Source: Micromonospora arborensis (lineage in GTDB: Bacteria; Actinomycetota; Actinomycetes; Mycobacteriales; Micromonosporaceae). Taken from it: a stretch of DNA of 53,612 nt. The notes under the pieces are model-generated. The model ran no database searches and was not told the DNA's origin. It saw only the letters and a list, made by a program, of their open reading frames with translations. Numbering within the stretch: the stretch's first letter is position 1; every line of letters starts with the position of its first letter. Positions 24,347-33,386 of this stretch are shown in pieces. The stretch is from contig NZ_PYBV01000061.1 of assembly GCF_003205615.1 (NCBI RefSeq), forward strand, positions 1 to 53,612, read 5' to 3'. A program made the position numbers and the translations under genes.

Positions 24347-27300
24347 TGAAACAGTCGCTGCCTTCGACCTTCGACTCCGCGACGCGTCCCGCCGACGGGT
24401 TGGGGCTCGATCCGACGCGGCACCGCCGGGATCTTGTGGTGGTCGTCGACGACGACCCGGTGATGGAGTTCTGGGCCGACGAGATCGCCACCTACGTCGC
24501 CGTGCTGCGCGCCCAACGGGGCTTCAGCTCGGTCGAGGTCTGGCGGCTGGCCGTGGACGACGGCGCGCTCGTGGTGATCGACGGTGCCGACAGCGCTCCC
24601 GCCGCGCCCTCGGCTCTGATCGATCCGGCCGGGCAGCGCGTCGTCTTCCTGCTGACCCACGGCGGGTCTGACGCCTGGCGCGGCGGCCTCATCCAACCCG
24701 TCCTCGTCTCGTGGGCCGCCAGCATGACGATTGCCGTGGTCAACCTGCTGCCCCAGCAGCGCTGGCGCGAGCGGCGGATGGAGACGACCGAGGTGGCCTG
24801 GAGCCCGGACGCCCTGGGTTCCGTGACGCGCCGGTGGTCGTGGCGGGTCAGCGGCCTGGACCTTCGCCCTACCGACGAGCAGGACGACTCCCGGCTGACG
24901 GCGGTCCCGGTCATCGAGCGCGGCACCGACTGGTTGCAGCAGTGGAGCCGTCTGCTGGCCGAACCGCCGACCGGTGACGTACGACTGCCCGCGTTGCTCT
25001 TGCCGCCCGACGGCGAGATCGCCCGCCCGGTCAGCCGGACACCGACCGCACACGAAGTTGTCGCCCGCTTCCGGGCCACCGTGTCGCCGTCATCGTTCGC
25101 CCTCGCGACCCGTTTGGCGGCCGCTCCGCTCAACGCCCGGGTGGTCCGCGCCCTGTTGAAGACGGTGGTGCGATCGGGGCCGGCGCAGCTGACCGAGGTG
25201 CTGACGAGCGACCTGGTGCGTCCCGTCCTGCAGCGGGCCGCGCCGACGAGCGACACCCGCATCAGGTACGAGTTCGCGCACGGCGTCCGCGAGCGGCTCC
25301 TCACGCTCGGGTACCGCGACCGAACCGTCGAGGTCCAGCACGTGGTGGAGTACGAGCTGGCACACGACGTCGAGGCGGTGCGCAACCTGACCCTTCGCAT
25401 CAAGGATCCGCGCCACACGTCGTACGAACGCGTCACCCCGGCCGCAGAGCCTTACCTGCGGGTCGAGTTGGCTGTTCACCTCTCACTGGGCGGGCCGAAC
25501 CTCGTCGCGGCCGCGCGGCTGGGCCAGGCGCTCGGCTCACCCATTCCACGGCAGGTACGTCGAGTACTGGAGCCCTCTTCCGTTACCGCTCACAGGACCA
25601 TGGAGTCCGGAATGTCTGACACAGTGAAATCGCCGGACTCGGCGGCACCGCTCGGCACTGCGCCGCACACCATGCTGGACGTCGAGGCGGGCACCGCCCC
25701 GAGCGTGTCGACCCGCGACCTACCGCCCGCGCAGCGGCTCGACGGCCAGTTACCGGCAGTCGTCGGCAACCTGCCCCTGCGGAACACAAATTTCACCGGC
25801 CGACGTGAGCTGCTCGACGCGCTGCATCAACGCCTGCGCGCCGGCACCACCGCCGTGCTGCCCGAGGCGGTGCACGGCGCTGGCGGTGTCGGCAAGTCGC
25901 AACTTGTCATCGAATATGTCTACCTGCACCAGCAGGACTTCGACCTCATCTGGTGGATCCCGGCCGAGCGTCCGGCCCAGATCCAGTCCGCGCTGGTGGA
26001 CCTGGCGGCGCGCTTGAACCTGCCGGTGCCGTCGACGGCCAACACGGCGGTGCCGGCGGTGCTGGAGGCCCTGCGCGTGGGCCGTCCGCACTCGAACTGG
26101 CTGCTGATCTTCGACAACGCCGAGGATCCGATGGACGTGGAGCGTTTCTTCCCGAAGGGCGGGCCGGGAAGCATCGTGGTCACGTCCCGCAACGGCGAGT
26201 GGCGGGAGATCGCGAACAGCCTCGCGGTCGACGTGTTCGAGCGCCAGGAGAGCATCGAACTGCTCCGTCGTCGCGGCCCGGACCTGGCCGTCACCGACGC
26301 CGACCGGCTCGCCGCGGCCCTGGGCGACCTCCCGTTGGCCATGGAGCAGGCGGCGGCGTGGCGCGCTGAGACGAAGATGCCGACCGACGAGTACCTCGAA
26401 CTGCTCAACGCCAGTCGTCCGGTGCTCGACGACGAGACGACGTCGCAGCAGGATTACCCCGACCTCGTCGCCGCGGCGTGGAACGTGTCGCTCAACTGGC
26501 TGCGCGAGCAGGACCGCTCGGCGCTCCGCCTGCTGCAGGTGTGTTCGTACTTCGCCTCCGAGCCGATCGGCAAGGTGCTGCTCTCGAAACCGCGTGCGCT
26601 GCGCATCCACCCCGACCTCGATCCGCTCGTCCGCAACCCGATCCGCCTCAACCGGGCGATCCGCACGATCGGCCGACTGTCGCTGGCCCGGATCGACCAC
26701 CGGACGAACTCGTTCCAGATGCACCGCCTCGTGCAACGCGTCCTGATCAACCAGATGGACCCGGACGACCGGGAGGCGATGCGACACGGTGCACACATGC
26801 TGCTCGCCGGCAACGACCCCGATCAGCCCGACGATGCCGAGCACTGGCCGCGGTACGCCGAGCTGTACCCGCACATCATCGCCTCGGGGGCCGAGTGGTG
26901 CTCGAACGAGCTCGTGCGGGACATGGTGTTGAACGAGGCGAAGTATCTCTGGCGCTGGGGTGACCACCACGGCGCCCGTGATCTCTCGCAGCGGGCGTGG
27001 ACGGCGTGGACCACCGGCTCGGACGGCGCCGACCCGGACAGCCTTCGGATGGCGAGCTGGCTCGGCTTCATGCACTTCGTCGTCGGTGACTACGCCGCCG
27101 CGGCACCGTTGAACGCCCGGACGCTCGAGCTGTACCGACAGACCCTCGGTGAAGACCGTGAGGAGACCCTGGACGCCATCGGCGCCGTGGCCGCCGACCA
27201 CCGCGTCGCCGGTGACTTCGCTGGCGCGCTCGATCGCTCGCTCATCGTCTACGAGCAGGCCAAACAGAACTTCGGCGAGGATGAGCCGTTCACCCTGCGC

Positions 27301-28236
27301 GCCGCGCACAACCTCGCGGTGAGCATGCGGCTGTCCGGTCTCTTCGGACGAGCCCTCCAGCTCGACGACCAGACCTACCAGCGTCTGGTGCAGATCTACG
27401 GCACCGACCACCCGGACAGCCTCAGCACCTTCGGCGGCATCAACCTCGACCGCCGCGAACTCGGCGACTACGTGGCGGCGCACGCCAACCAGGAGAACGT
27501 CGTCGCGACGGCCCGTCGCATGCTGAGGTACGACGACCACCCCGACCTGCTTCGGCAGAGCCACATGCTGGCGAGCTTCCGGCGCAAGGCCGGTCACCAC
27601 CATGACGCGCTGGACCTGTCCAGTGACGTGCTCCGCCGGTTCCGGACCCGCTATGGCGACAACCACCCGGACACGGTGCTCGCCCGGCTGACGTTCTCCA
27701 TCGACCTGCGGCTGAGCGGCGACCTGCGCGCCGCGCGGGAAGCGGCGGAGATCGCCGTGGAGGGGCTGCGCCGGCTGTACGGCGAGCACCACCCGCACAC
27801 CGCCGGCGCCCAGGTTGACCTGGCGGTGACGCTCCGGCTCCTGGGCGAGTGCGCACAGGCCAGGGATCTCAACCAGAGCTCGGTGCGACGGTTGACCGGC
27901 AGGCTCGGCGAGTCGCACGCGCTGGTGCTGGCCGCCCGAGTCAACCTCGCGAGCGATCACTATGAGCTGGGCGAGTACGCCGAAGCCCACGCGCTCGACC
28001 TGGACACGCTCGCGCTGTGCCGACAGGTGCTCGGCAGCAGCCACCCCACCACGCTCGTGTGTGCGCTCAACCTCGCCATGGATCTGCGCGACCTCGGCCG
28101 TGAGGCGGAGGCGAGCATGCTGTTCGACAAGGGCCTTGAGCAACTGCGGCAGACCCTCGGCGTACGTCACCCGGCGGTCGCGGCGATCGGCGCCGGTGTC
28201 CGGGCCAACTGCGACATCGACCCGCTGCCCCTGTAG
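24343..28236 (+). CDS. SAV_2336-type vWA / NB-ARC / TPR protein (FxsT-like)
   Basis: The protein has 1297 residues. Residues about 28-230 resemble the vWA-like part of SAV_2336 N-terminal domain proteins (DLVVVVDDDPVMEFW). A STAND/NB-ARC ATPase follows about 475, with Walker A GAGGVGKS (about 511-518), Walker B WLLIFDNAED (about 585-595) and VVTSRN. About 890-1280 holds many TPR repeats with the GEDHPDTL-like signature of the FxSxx-system TPR protein. STAND proteins sense ligands through their repeats and oligomerise. The usual N-terminal 100 or so residues before the vWA part are missing, which may reflect the same deletion as the missing MoxR gene. The start is GTG 24343 or ATG 24346. Confidence 0.8.
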   Translation: MMKQSLPSTFDSATRPADGLGLDPTRHRRDLVVVVDDDPVMEFWADEIATYVAVLRAQRGFSSVEVWRLAVDDGALVVIDGADSAPAAPSALIDPAGQRVVFLLTHGGSDAWRGGLIQPVLVSWAASMTIAVVNLLPQQRWRERRMETTEVAWSPDALGSVTRRWSWRVSGLDLRPTDEQDDSRLTAVPVIERGTDWLQQWSRLLAEPPTGDVRLPALLLPPDGEIARPVSRTPTAHEVVARFRATVSPSSFALATRLAAAPLNARVVRALLKTVVRSGPAQLTEVLTSDLVRPVLQRAAPTSDTRIRYEFAHGVRERLLTLGYRDRTVEVQHVVEYELAHDVEAVRNLTLRIKDPRHTSYERVTPAAEPYLRVELAVHLSLGGPNLVAAARLGQALGSPIPRQVRRVLEPSSVTAHRTMESGMSDTVKSPDSAAPLGTAPHTMLDVEAGTAPSVSTRDLPPAQRLDGQLPAVVGNLPLRNTNFTGRRELLDALHQRLRAGTTAVLPEAVHGAGGVGKSQLVIEYVYLHQQDFDLIWWIPAERPAQIQSALVDLAARLNLPVPSTANTAVPAVLEALRVGRPHSNWLLIFDNAEDPMDVERFFPKGGPGSIVVTSRNGEWREIANSLAVDVFERQESIELLRRRGPDLAVTDADRLAAALGDLPLAMEQAAAWRAETKMPTDEYLELLNASRPVLDDETTSQQDYPDLVAAAWNVSLNWLREQDRSALRLLQVCSYFASEPIGKVLLSKPRALRIHPDLDPLVRNPIRLNRAIRTIGRLSLARIDHRTNSFQMHRLVQRVLINQMDPDDREAMRHGAHMLLAGNDPDQPDDAEHWPRYAELYPHIIASGAEWCSNELVRDMVLNEAKYLWRWGDHHGARDLSQRAWTAWTTGSDGADPDSLRMASWLGFMHFVVGDYAAAAPLNARTLELYRQTLGEDREETLDAIGAVAADHRVAGDFAGALDRSLIVYEQAKQNFGEDEPFTLRAAHNLAVSMRLSGLFGRALQLDDQTYQRLVQIYGTDHPDSLSTFGGINLDRRELGDYVAAHANQENVVATARRMLRYDDHPDLLRQSHMLASFRRKAGHHHDALDLSSDVLRRFRTRYGDNHPDTVLARLTFSIDLRLSGDLRAAREAAEIAVEGLRRLYGEHHPHTAGAQVDLAVTLRLLGECAQARDLNQSSVRRLTGRLGESHALVLAARVNLASDHYELGEYAEAHALDLDTLALCRQVLGSSHPTTLVCALNLAMDLRDLGREAEASMLFDKGLEQLRQTLGVRHPAVAAIGAGVRANCDIDPLPL

Positions 28237-28244
28237 CGGCGCAC

Positions 28245-28291
28245 GGTCGACCCGGCGGGGTCAGGCGGCCAGCCAACCCGCCGGGTCGACC
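28245..28291. terminator. Perfect hairpin joining the two convergent arms
   Basis: A 15-bp perfect stem (28245-28259 with 28277-28291) closes a 17-base loop. The distal arm encodes the last residues of the HExxH protein and the loop contains its stop codon. It should terminate both arms. Confidence 0.8.
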
Positions 28292-30126
28292 GAGTCGAGA
28301 TCCTGACCGGTGACCAGACCGCCGACCCAGGTGGCCAGCTCGATCGGGTCCGGAATGACCGTCCGGTGGCCCCGCGACCGTAGTCCGTCGACGACGGCGA
28401 GGACGAGGTCCGGGCAGCCCAGCAGTGCTCGCGTCACCGGGTCGGCAGGGCGGTCGAGCTGGGTGAGGCCGAGACCCACCCAGCCGTGCACGCTGGACGC
28501 GTCCTCGTGCAGCTCATCGAGGTAGCCAACGCGCGCCCGGTCCAGGTCCCCGGCCACCAGGGCGAGGTCGGCCGCGGTGGTGCCCGCTACCCTGGCCCCC
28601 ACCTCGTCCGGTGCGGCGCGCAGTCGGCCAAAAGCGGCCGGATCGACCAGCAGGTACCTCCGGAGCACGGCCCGGGCGTCGAGCAAGCCCTCCGGTGGCG
28701 CCGCCAGCACCGTGCGACCGACGACAGCCTTCGCTGTCGGGTCACGGCGCTCCCAGGCTGCCGCCAGAGCCTCCCGGTCGGCGGGGTCGACGCGTATGTT
28801 GTGGCCACGCCACATCGCGCGGTGATCGACGGCGACGGCGCACGCCGCGTCGAGCGCGGCGGCGGGAACCGGGTCCTTCTGGCACGCCTCCAGCTCCGTG
28901 TACAGGGTGTCGACGAACCGCTGGCCGTGCCCGGTCAACCGGCCGGACGCCGCCAGCACCCGCAGGACGCCGAGGGTCTGCCGTCGCCACAGTGCGAACT
29001 CGAAGTCCGCGGCGGCCCGCTCGCCGGACGGTGCGTGGTGTCGGTGGGACCGCCAGAACTGGGTGATGCCGACGAACGCGTACGCGCCTTGGAGGAGGCC
29101 GGCGAGGGGTCTGGGGTCGTCCCGCCAGGGGGCGTAGTAGCGGATGTCCCCACTGCTCTCGACGAGGGTGAGCAGATGGGACAGCGCACCGAGCTTGTGG
29201 TGCTGCGACTCGTGCACCAGGGTGACGGCCAGTTGTGCCGCGTCGTCAGGCTCGGAGAGCAGCACACCGCCGAAGGCCTCGGCACCGGATGCGGACAGTT
29301 GCCGGAAACGGGCCCGGCGCGGCACGGGCACCACACTGCGCAGGGTCTCCGCGATCGCCTGGGCCCGATCGCGCTCCTGACTGACCAGCAGCTCCCAGGC
29401 TCGGGCGAGGAGCGCGCGCCAACGGACGATCTCGTCCGCCGACAGCGGCTGGGGCGCCGAAGGGCCCCGCAGGTCGCGGTACACGTCACGATCGTGCAGC
29501 TCGACTCGGAGTTCGACGCCGCCCGCGTGGGCCTCGACGATGATCGGTGCGTGCCAGTTCGGGTCGGCGGCCGAACATCGGATCGTCCGGGCGGCGCTCA
29601 CCAGCTCGACCTGCCCGGCACGGGCCCGCGCCCGGACGACCGAGACGTCCGGCCGGATCGAGGCGGCACCCACGGTGGGTAGCACGGCCGTACCGTCTCG
29701 CACCGGGATGTCGAGGTCGAAGGACAGGCCCGCTCGTACGGCGCTCGCCGCCGCGAGGGCGTGCAGGTATCCGACGTCCATCCACAGCGGCAGGGAGGGG
29801 TCGGGATCGCCGAGGAGCCGACGCAAGGTGTGCGCGGCCCAGATGCCGACCTGCGGCTGGGCAAGGACATCCTCGGTGGCGGCTGAATCAGCAGCGTGCG
29901 CCTCAGCCAGGAGCTGCCAGGCGTCGGCGACCGAAACGAGCGGACCGGTGGCGTCGGGCCGCGCGGCGCAGCTGTCCAGCAGCGCCCGCAGCACGATCAG
30001 CCGCCAACTGCGCTCGGACCGCCAGAGCGCCGTGATGGTCCGTTCGTCGCCAGCGCCGCGGGCAAGGGCATGGAAGTGCTCGGGATCAAGGTACGTCGGG
30101 CCCATCGACACGGCATCACACGACAT
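28261..30126 (-). CDS. HExxH-motif putative peptide beta-hydroxylase (TIGR04267-like)
   Basis: The protein has 621 residues. It carries His305-Glu306-Ser-Gln-His309 in TLVHESQHHKLGALSHLL, the hallmark of the HEXXH family found in FxSxx/radical-SAM RiPP clusters. Members are now regarded as 2-oxoglutarate-dependent peptide beta-hydroxylases rather than proteases. A long N-terminal region (YLDPEHFHALARGAGDERTI) and a helical, TPR-like C-terminus (DLDRARVGYLDEL) fit the family. The ATG at 30126 overlaps the peptide gene's stop by 11 bases and is served by GGAGG inside that gene, so the two are translationally coupled. An internal ATG at 30105 is possible. No radical SAM partner is present. Confidence 0.75.
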   Translation of the reverse strand: MSCDAVSMGPTYLDPEHFHALARGAGDERTITALWRSERSWRLIVLRALLDSCAARPDATGPLVSVADAWQLLAEAHAADSAATEDVLAQPQVGIWAAHTLRRLLGDPDPSLPLWMDVGYLHALAAASAVRAGLSFDLDIPVRDGTAVLPTVGAASIRPDVSVVRARARAGQVELVSAARTIRCSAADPNWHAPIIVEAHAGGVELRVELHDRDVYRDLRGPSAPQPLSADEIVRWRALLARAWELLVSQERDRAQAIAETLRSVVPVPRRARFRQLSASGAEAFGGVLLSEPDDAAQLAVTLVHESQHHKLGALSHLLTLVESSGDIRYYAPWRDDPRPLAGLLQGAYAFVGITQFWRSHRHHAPSGERAAADFEFALWRRQTLGVLRVLAASGRLTGHGQRFVDTLYTELEACQKDPVPAAALDAACAVAVDHRAMWRGHNIRVDPADREALAAAWERRDPTAKAVVGRTVLAAPPEGLLDARAVLRRYLLVDPAAFGRLRAAPDEVGARVAGTTAADLALVAGDLDRARVGYLDELHEDASSVHGWVGLGLTQLDRPADPVTRALLGCPDLVLAVVDGLRSRGHRTVIPDPIELATWVGGLVTGQDLDSVDPAGWLAA

Positions 30127-30376
30127 GGTCCTCCGAATCCGGCCCGGTAGGCCGTATCCGACTCGGGAAGGAGCCGTTGTAGCCGCTGATACTGCCTCCC
30201 GAATCGGCAACTCTCTCCTGCACCCGCGAGATAGCCGCAGTCATGCCGGTGCGGTCGACGGATCGCAAGGACGCAATGTCCACCGTTGACAAATCGAGCA
30301 ATTCCGACTCGATACCGGCGAGGCCTTCCTCCATGAACGGCAACCCTTCGACGATGGCACTCAGTAGCTCCATCAT
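30116..30376 (-). CDS. FxSxx-like precursor peptide with internal motif
   Basis: The product has 86 residues (85 if the second ATG is used). A leader-like part contains ESELLDLSTVDIASLRSVDR and a helix ending RVQERVADSGG. The core region ends GYNGSFPSRI at residues 65-74, so F70-P-S-R-I fits the FxSxx signature of FxSxx-COOH peptides. Unusually, 12 residues (beginning RPTGPDSED) follow before the stop, where family members end at the motif. The extension overlaps the hydroxylase start and its ribosome binding site. Position between a caspase gene and an HExxH gene supports a modified, processed peptide. This is inference; no family search was possible. Confidence 0.62.
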   Translation of the reverse strand: MMELLSAIVEGLPFMEEGLAGIESELLDLSTVDIASLRSVDRTGMTAAISRVQERVADSGGSISGYNGSFPSRIRPTGPDSEDHVV

Positions 30377-30478
30377 CGCTTATGCCTGGAGCGCAACGAA
30401 AGCGTCACATCGAGCGACGTCCACCGCAACCCGGATACGGCGGCGACAGTGTCCGCTATGGACGGCATGACGTGCGAG

Positions 30479-31600
30479 TCAGGTGTACGGGGCCAGCCGT
30501 TCGGCGCCATCCTCCACGCGGGCCATCGCTGCGTCGTCACTGGCGAAGAAGCGAACCGCCTCCACGAGTTCCGCCAGGGCACCCGGATACCGCAGGCAGG
30601 TCCGGACGACGCTGATGGCGTCCACCCGTGCTGCGCTACTGCGCCGGATTGCGGCGTACACGTGGCCCCGCAGTAGCGACAGGATCTCCTCCCGGTCGCC
30701 GGGCCGCAGGAACTCCGGAATCGACAGCAGAGCATCCACGAGGGGAGCCAGCAGGGCCGGTGGCGGGGTTGCCGGAGCGGGCGGCACCGGCCGCCCCGCC
30801 TGGGCTCGGCCGAGGACGAGGCCTTCGTCGCCGAGCGCGTTGCGGTACCAGAGGTACGTGGGTGTCTGCCCGGTGAGCCCACTCGCCCGCAACTCGGTGA
30901 ACCGCTCCCGCAGCGCGGCCACCAGCCGAGCCGGGTCGCCGAGCCAGTCCACCTCCCCGGCTTCCAGCAACCGCAGCACCTCCCGGCTGAACAGCCCGGT
31001 GCGCCGTACGCGCAGGTTGGCCGCGGCCTGACCGAGCCCGGCGGCGAACAGCACGTCCTGTGTCCGGCCAGCGGCCGGTGCCCCGGCGGGGAAGGTCTCG
31101 TTGCCGGGTGTGCGCACCGCGTGGGAGCGGTCGTGCAACTGGCACGCGTCGACGATCCACAACTGGCGGTCGAAGGACTCCACGAGATCGGAGGCGAACG
31201 TGGCGAGCATGGAATCCAGGTCGAGTGCGCCCGCGTCGGTGGCGGTGGCGTCGGCGTAGTAGAGCCGCCGGTGCCGGCCGGTATCGACGTAGCCGTGGCC
31301 GCCCCAGATCACGTAGAGGGTGGATTGGCGTCGGGTCGGCAATTCCCGGAGCAGCACGTCCCGTACGGTCGCGCGGTCGGCGGAGCGCACGACGACTCCC
31401 GGCGGCACGACGGTCGGATCGGGATCGGGGGCCAGCAGCAGAGTCACCTGCTCCGGCGGCACCCCGCTGGCGACGAACCGGCGGGCGAACCGGATGGCGT
31501 CGTCGACCGGCCCGACCAGACTCCAGTCGCTCCCGGCCGCGTACCGGTCGATGCCGACGCCGACCACGTGGACATCTCTGGGATCATGGCTGGCGCCCAC
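30479..31600 (-). CDS. Caspase-like (C14) protease with C-terminal EAD2-like domain
   Basis: The protein has 373 residues. A caspase fold at about 8-260 shows the catalytic His102 in WGGHGYVD and Cys153 in WIVDACQLH. A Pro/Ala linker (about 270-284) leads to a helical EAD2-like domain (about 285-371: IPEFLRPGDREEILSLLRGH, ISVVRTCLRYPGALAELVEAV) matching the N-terminus of the VMAP protein. Such proteases are the effectors of EAD-based conflict systems and may also process peptides. The GTG at 31600 follows GAGGTG. The peptide gene starts 102 bases downstream on the same strand. Confidence 0.82.
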   Translation of the reverse strand: MGASHDPRDVHVVGVGIDRYAAGSDWSLVGPVDDAIRFARRFVASGVPPEQVTLLLAPDPDPTVVPPGVVVRSADRATVRDVLLRELPTRRQSTLYVIWGGHGYVDTGRHRRLYYADATATDAGALDLDSMLATFASDLVESFDRQLWIVDACQLHDRSHAVRTPGNETFPAGAPAAGRTQDVLFAAGLGQAAANLRVRRTGLFSREVLRLLEAGEVDWLGDPARLVAALRERFTELRASGLTGQTPTYLWYRNALGDEGLVLGRAQAGRPVPPAPATPPPALLAPLVDALLSIPEFLRPGDREEILSLLRGHVYAAIRRSSAARVDAISVVRTCLRYPGALAELVEAVRFFASDDAAMARVEDGAERLAPYT

Positions 31601-31981
31601 GATTCACCTCGTCACCGGAGTCCGACAGAGCGAGTCGTCAGGCATCTGGTCATCATGCCCTGCGCTGGTGTCCGCGTCCCGCTCCGGCCCGGTCGAGCGA
31701 CCTTGCCACGACCGCTCAACTGACGTCATACGTTACATCTTGACTAACGACATGTTATCGCTCACAGTCGATGGCGGAGCGGACAGTTCGCGGCTCACCG
31801 GGAGAGCCCTCGCTGGTCGAACCTCCGCTACACGACGTCCCCCACGGCATGCGGGCGTCGCATCAGGGCATGTTCAGCAGCCGCCGGCGACGCGCGGCGG
31901 ACGACGCACGTCTTCTGGGCCGTTCGCGGTACGCATCCCGGCCGGCAACGTTCCGAATTACGGCTTGATGAGGGAGCGCCG
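31601..31981. other. Divergent spacer between caspase and CBM13-esterase
   Basis: No gene is supported. It contains the TTGACT/LacI-type site at 31740-31766 on the esterase side. About 215 bases of leader follow it before the esterase ATG without a recognisable riboswitch. Bases 31601-31735 show no motif beyond the caspase ribosome binding site. Confidence 0.4.
31740..31766 (+). promoter_or_regulatory. LacI-type operator and -35-like box ahead of the CBM13-esterase
   Basis: TTGACT (31740-31745) is a good -35 box. TGTTATCGCTCACA (31753-31766) follows, with a perfect LacI right half (CGCTCACA) and a left half one base off (TGTTATCG). Binding here would cover the core promoter. Confidence 0.5.
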
Positions 31982-33331
31982 ATGAGATCAAGGATCGCAC
32001 TGCTGGCCGCCGCGCTGGCGACGGCCCTGGCGACGATGACGGCCGTCGTCACGGTCGCCACCCCGGCCTCGGCCGCGACGCTCACCCAGGTGACCAACTT
32101 CGGCACCAACCCGACGAACCTGCAGATGCACCTGTACGTGCCGGACCGGGTCGCGTCCCAGCCGGCCCTCCTGCTCGCCCTGCACTACTGCACCGGCAGC
32201 GGCCCCGCGGTGCACACCGGCTTCGGGCTCAGCTCCCTTGCCGACCGGCACGGCTTCATCGTGATCTACCCGTCGGTGACCCGGAGCAGCAAGTGTTGGG
32301 ACGTCTCCTCCCCGCAGGCGCTCCGGCGGGACGGCGGCAGCGACCCCATCGGCCTCAAGTCCATGGTCGACTACGTCCGGAGCCGTTACCCGGTCGATTC
32401 GAACCGGATCGCCGTGGGTGGGTTCTCCTCCGGCGCCATGATGACCAACGTCATGCTCGGCCTCTACCCGGACCTGTTCAATGCCGGATTCAGCTCCTCC
32501 GGGGTCCCGTTCGGCTGCTTCGCCACCACCAACGGCGCGGAGTGGAACAGCGAGTGCTCCGGCGGACGGATCGTCAAGACCCCCCAACAGTGGGGTGACC
32601 TGGTCCGCAACGCCTACCCCGGCTACACCGGCAAGCGTCCCCGGGTGCAGATCTGGCACGGCACCACCGACACCACGTTGAGCTACGTCAACTTTGGCGA
32701 ACAGGTCAAGCAGTGGACCAACGTGCAGGGCGTGTCCCAGACCCCCAGCTACACCGACTCCCCGCAGACCAGCGCCACCCGCACCCGCTACGGCGGCACC
32801 GGCGGCACCGCGCCGGTCGAGGCGATCAGCTTCCAGGGGTACGGCCACTCCATCCCGTTCGACGCCGCTCAGGCCGTCCGGTTCCTCGGCTTCGACACCA
32901 CGAGCCCCACCACACCACCCCCGACCACTCCGCCGCCGAGCGGCACGGCCGGACCACTGCGCAACACCAACGCCGGTCGGTGCCTGGACGTCCCGTCACG
33001 GTCGCAGACGAACGGCACCCAGATGACGTTGTGGGACTGCAACGGCGGCACCAACCAGCAGTGGACGCCGACCGCGGCCAAGCAACTCCAGGTGTACGGC
33101 ACCAAGTGTCTGGACGCCGAACGTGCGGGGACCACGCCGGGCACCCGGGCGATCATCTGGGACTGCAACGGCGGCACCAACCAGCAGTGGAACCTCAACT
33201 CCGACGGCACCGTCACCGGAGTGCAGTCCGGCCTGTGCCTCACGCCGAACGCCGCCGGCACCACCAACGGCACCCAGGTGATCCTCTCGACCTGCAACGG
33301 CGCAAACAGCCAGCGGTGGACCCGAAGCTGA
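31982..33331 (+). CDS. Secreted CE1/PHB-depolymerase-like esterase with CBM13
   Basis: The protein has 449 residues. A signal peptide (about 1-32, ending TPASA) precedes an alpha/beta hydrolase of the PHB depolymerase/acetyl xylan or feruloyl esterase group. The nucleophile is Ser149 in GGFSSGAMM, the acid is in IWHGTTDTTL and the base is in QGYGHSIPF. A Thr/Pro linker (TTSPTTPPPTT) leads to a ricin-type CBM13 with three subdomains, shown by repeated GRCLDV, W-DCNGGTNQQW blocks. A CBM13 and a LacI-type operator favour plant cell wall xylan esters as substrate over PHB. The ATG at 31982 follows GAGGGAG. Confidence 0.87.
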   Translation: MRSRIALLAAALATALATMTAVVTVATPASAATLTQVTNFGTNPTNLQMHLYVPDRVASQPALLLALHYCTGSGPAVHTGFGLSSLADRHGFIVIYPSVTRSSKCWDVSSPQALRRDGGSDPIGLKSMVDYVRSRYPVDSNRIAVGGFSSGAMMTNVMLGLYPDLFNAGFSSSGVPFGCFATTNGAEWNSECSGGRIVKTPQQWGDLVRNAYPGYTGKRPRVQIWHGTTDTTLSYVNFGEQVKQWTNVQGVSQTPSYTDSPQTSATRTRYGGTGGTAPVEAISFQGYGHSIPFDAAQAVRFLGFDTTSPTTPPPTTPPPSGTAGPLRNTNAGRCLDVPSRSQTNGTQMTLWDCNGGTNQQWTPTAAKQLQVYGTKCLDAERAGTTPGTRAIIWDCNGGTNQQWNLNSDGTVTGVQSGLCLTPNAAGTTNGTQVILSTCNGANSQRWTRS

Positions 33332-33386
33332 GTCCCCCGCGTCGGCGTCGTACCCCTCGGGGCTACGCCCGATTAGTCTCACGGAC

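Noticed and set aside
24343..25620. Possibility that the SAV_2336-like part and the NB-ARC/TPR part are two genes, with an internal start near 25601
   Set aside because: The frame is open across the junction without a stop, and fused proteins of this type are common in FxSxx systems.
25750..28170. An 806-codon minus-strand frame
   Set aside because: It is antisense to the FxsT-like gene, whose NB-ARC and TPR motifs are clear. No start context or motif supports it.
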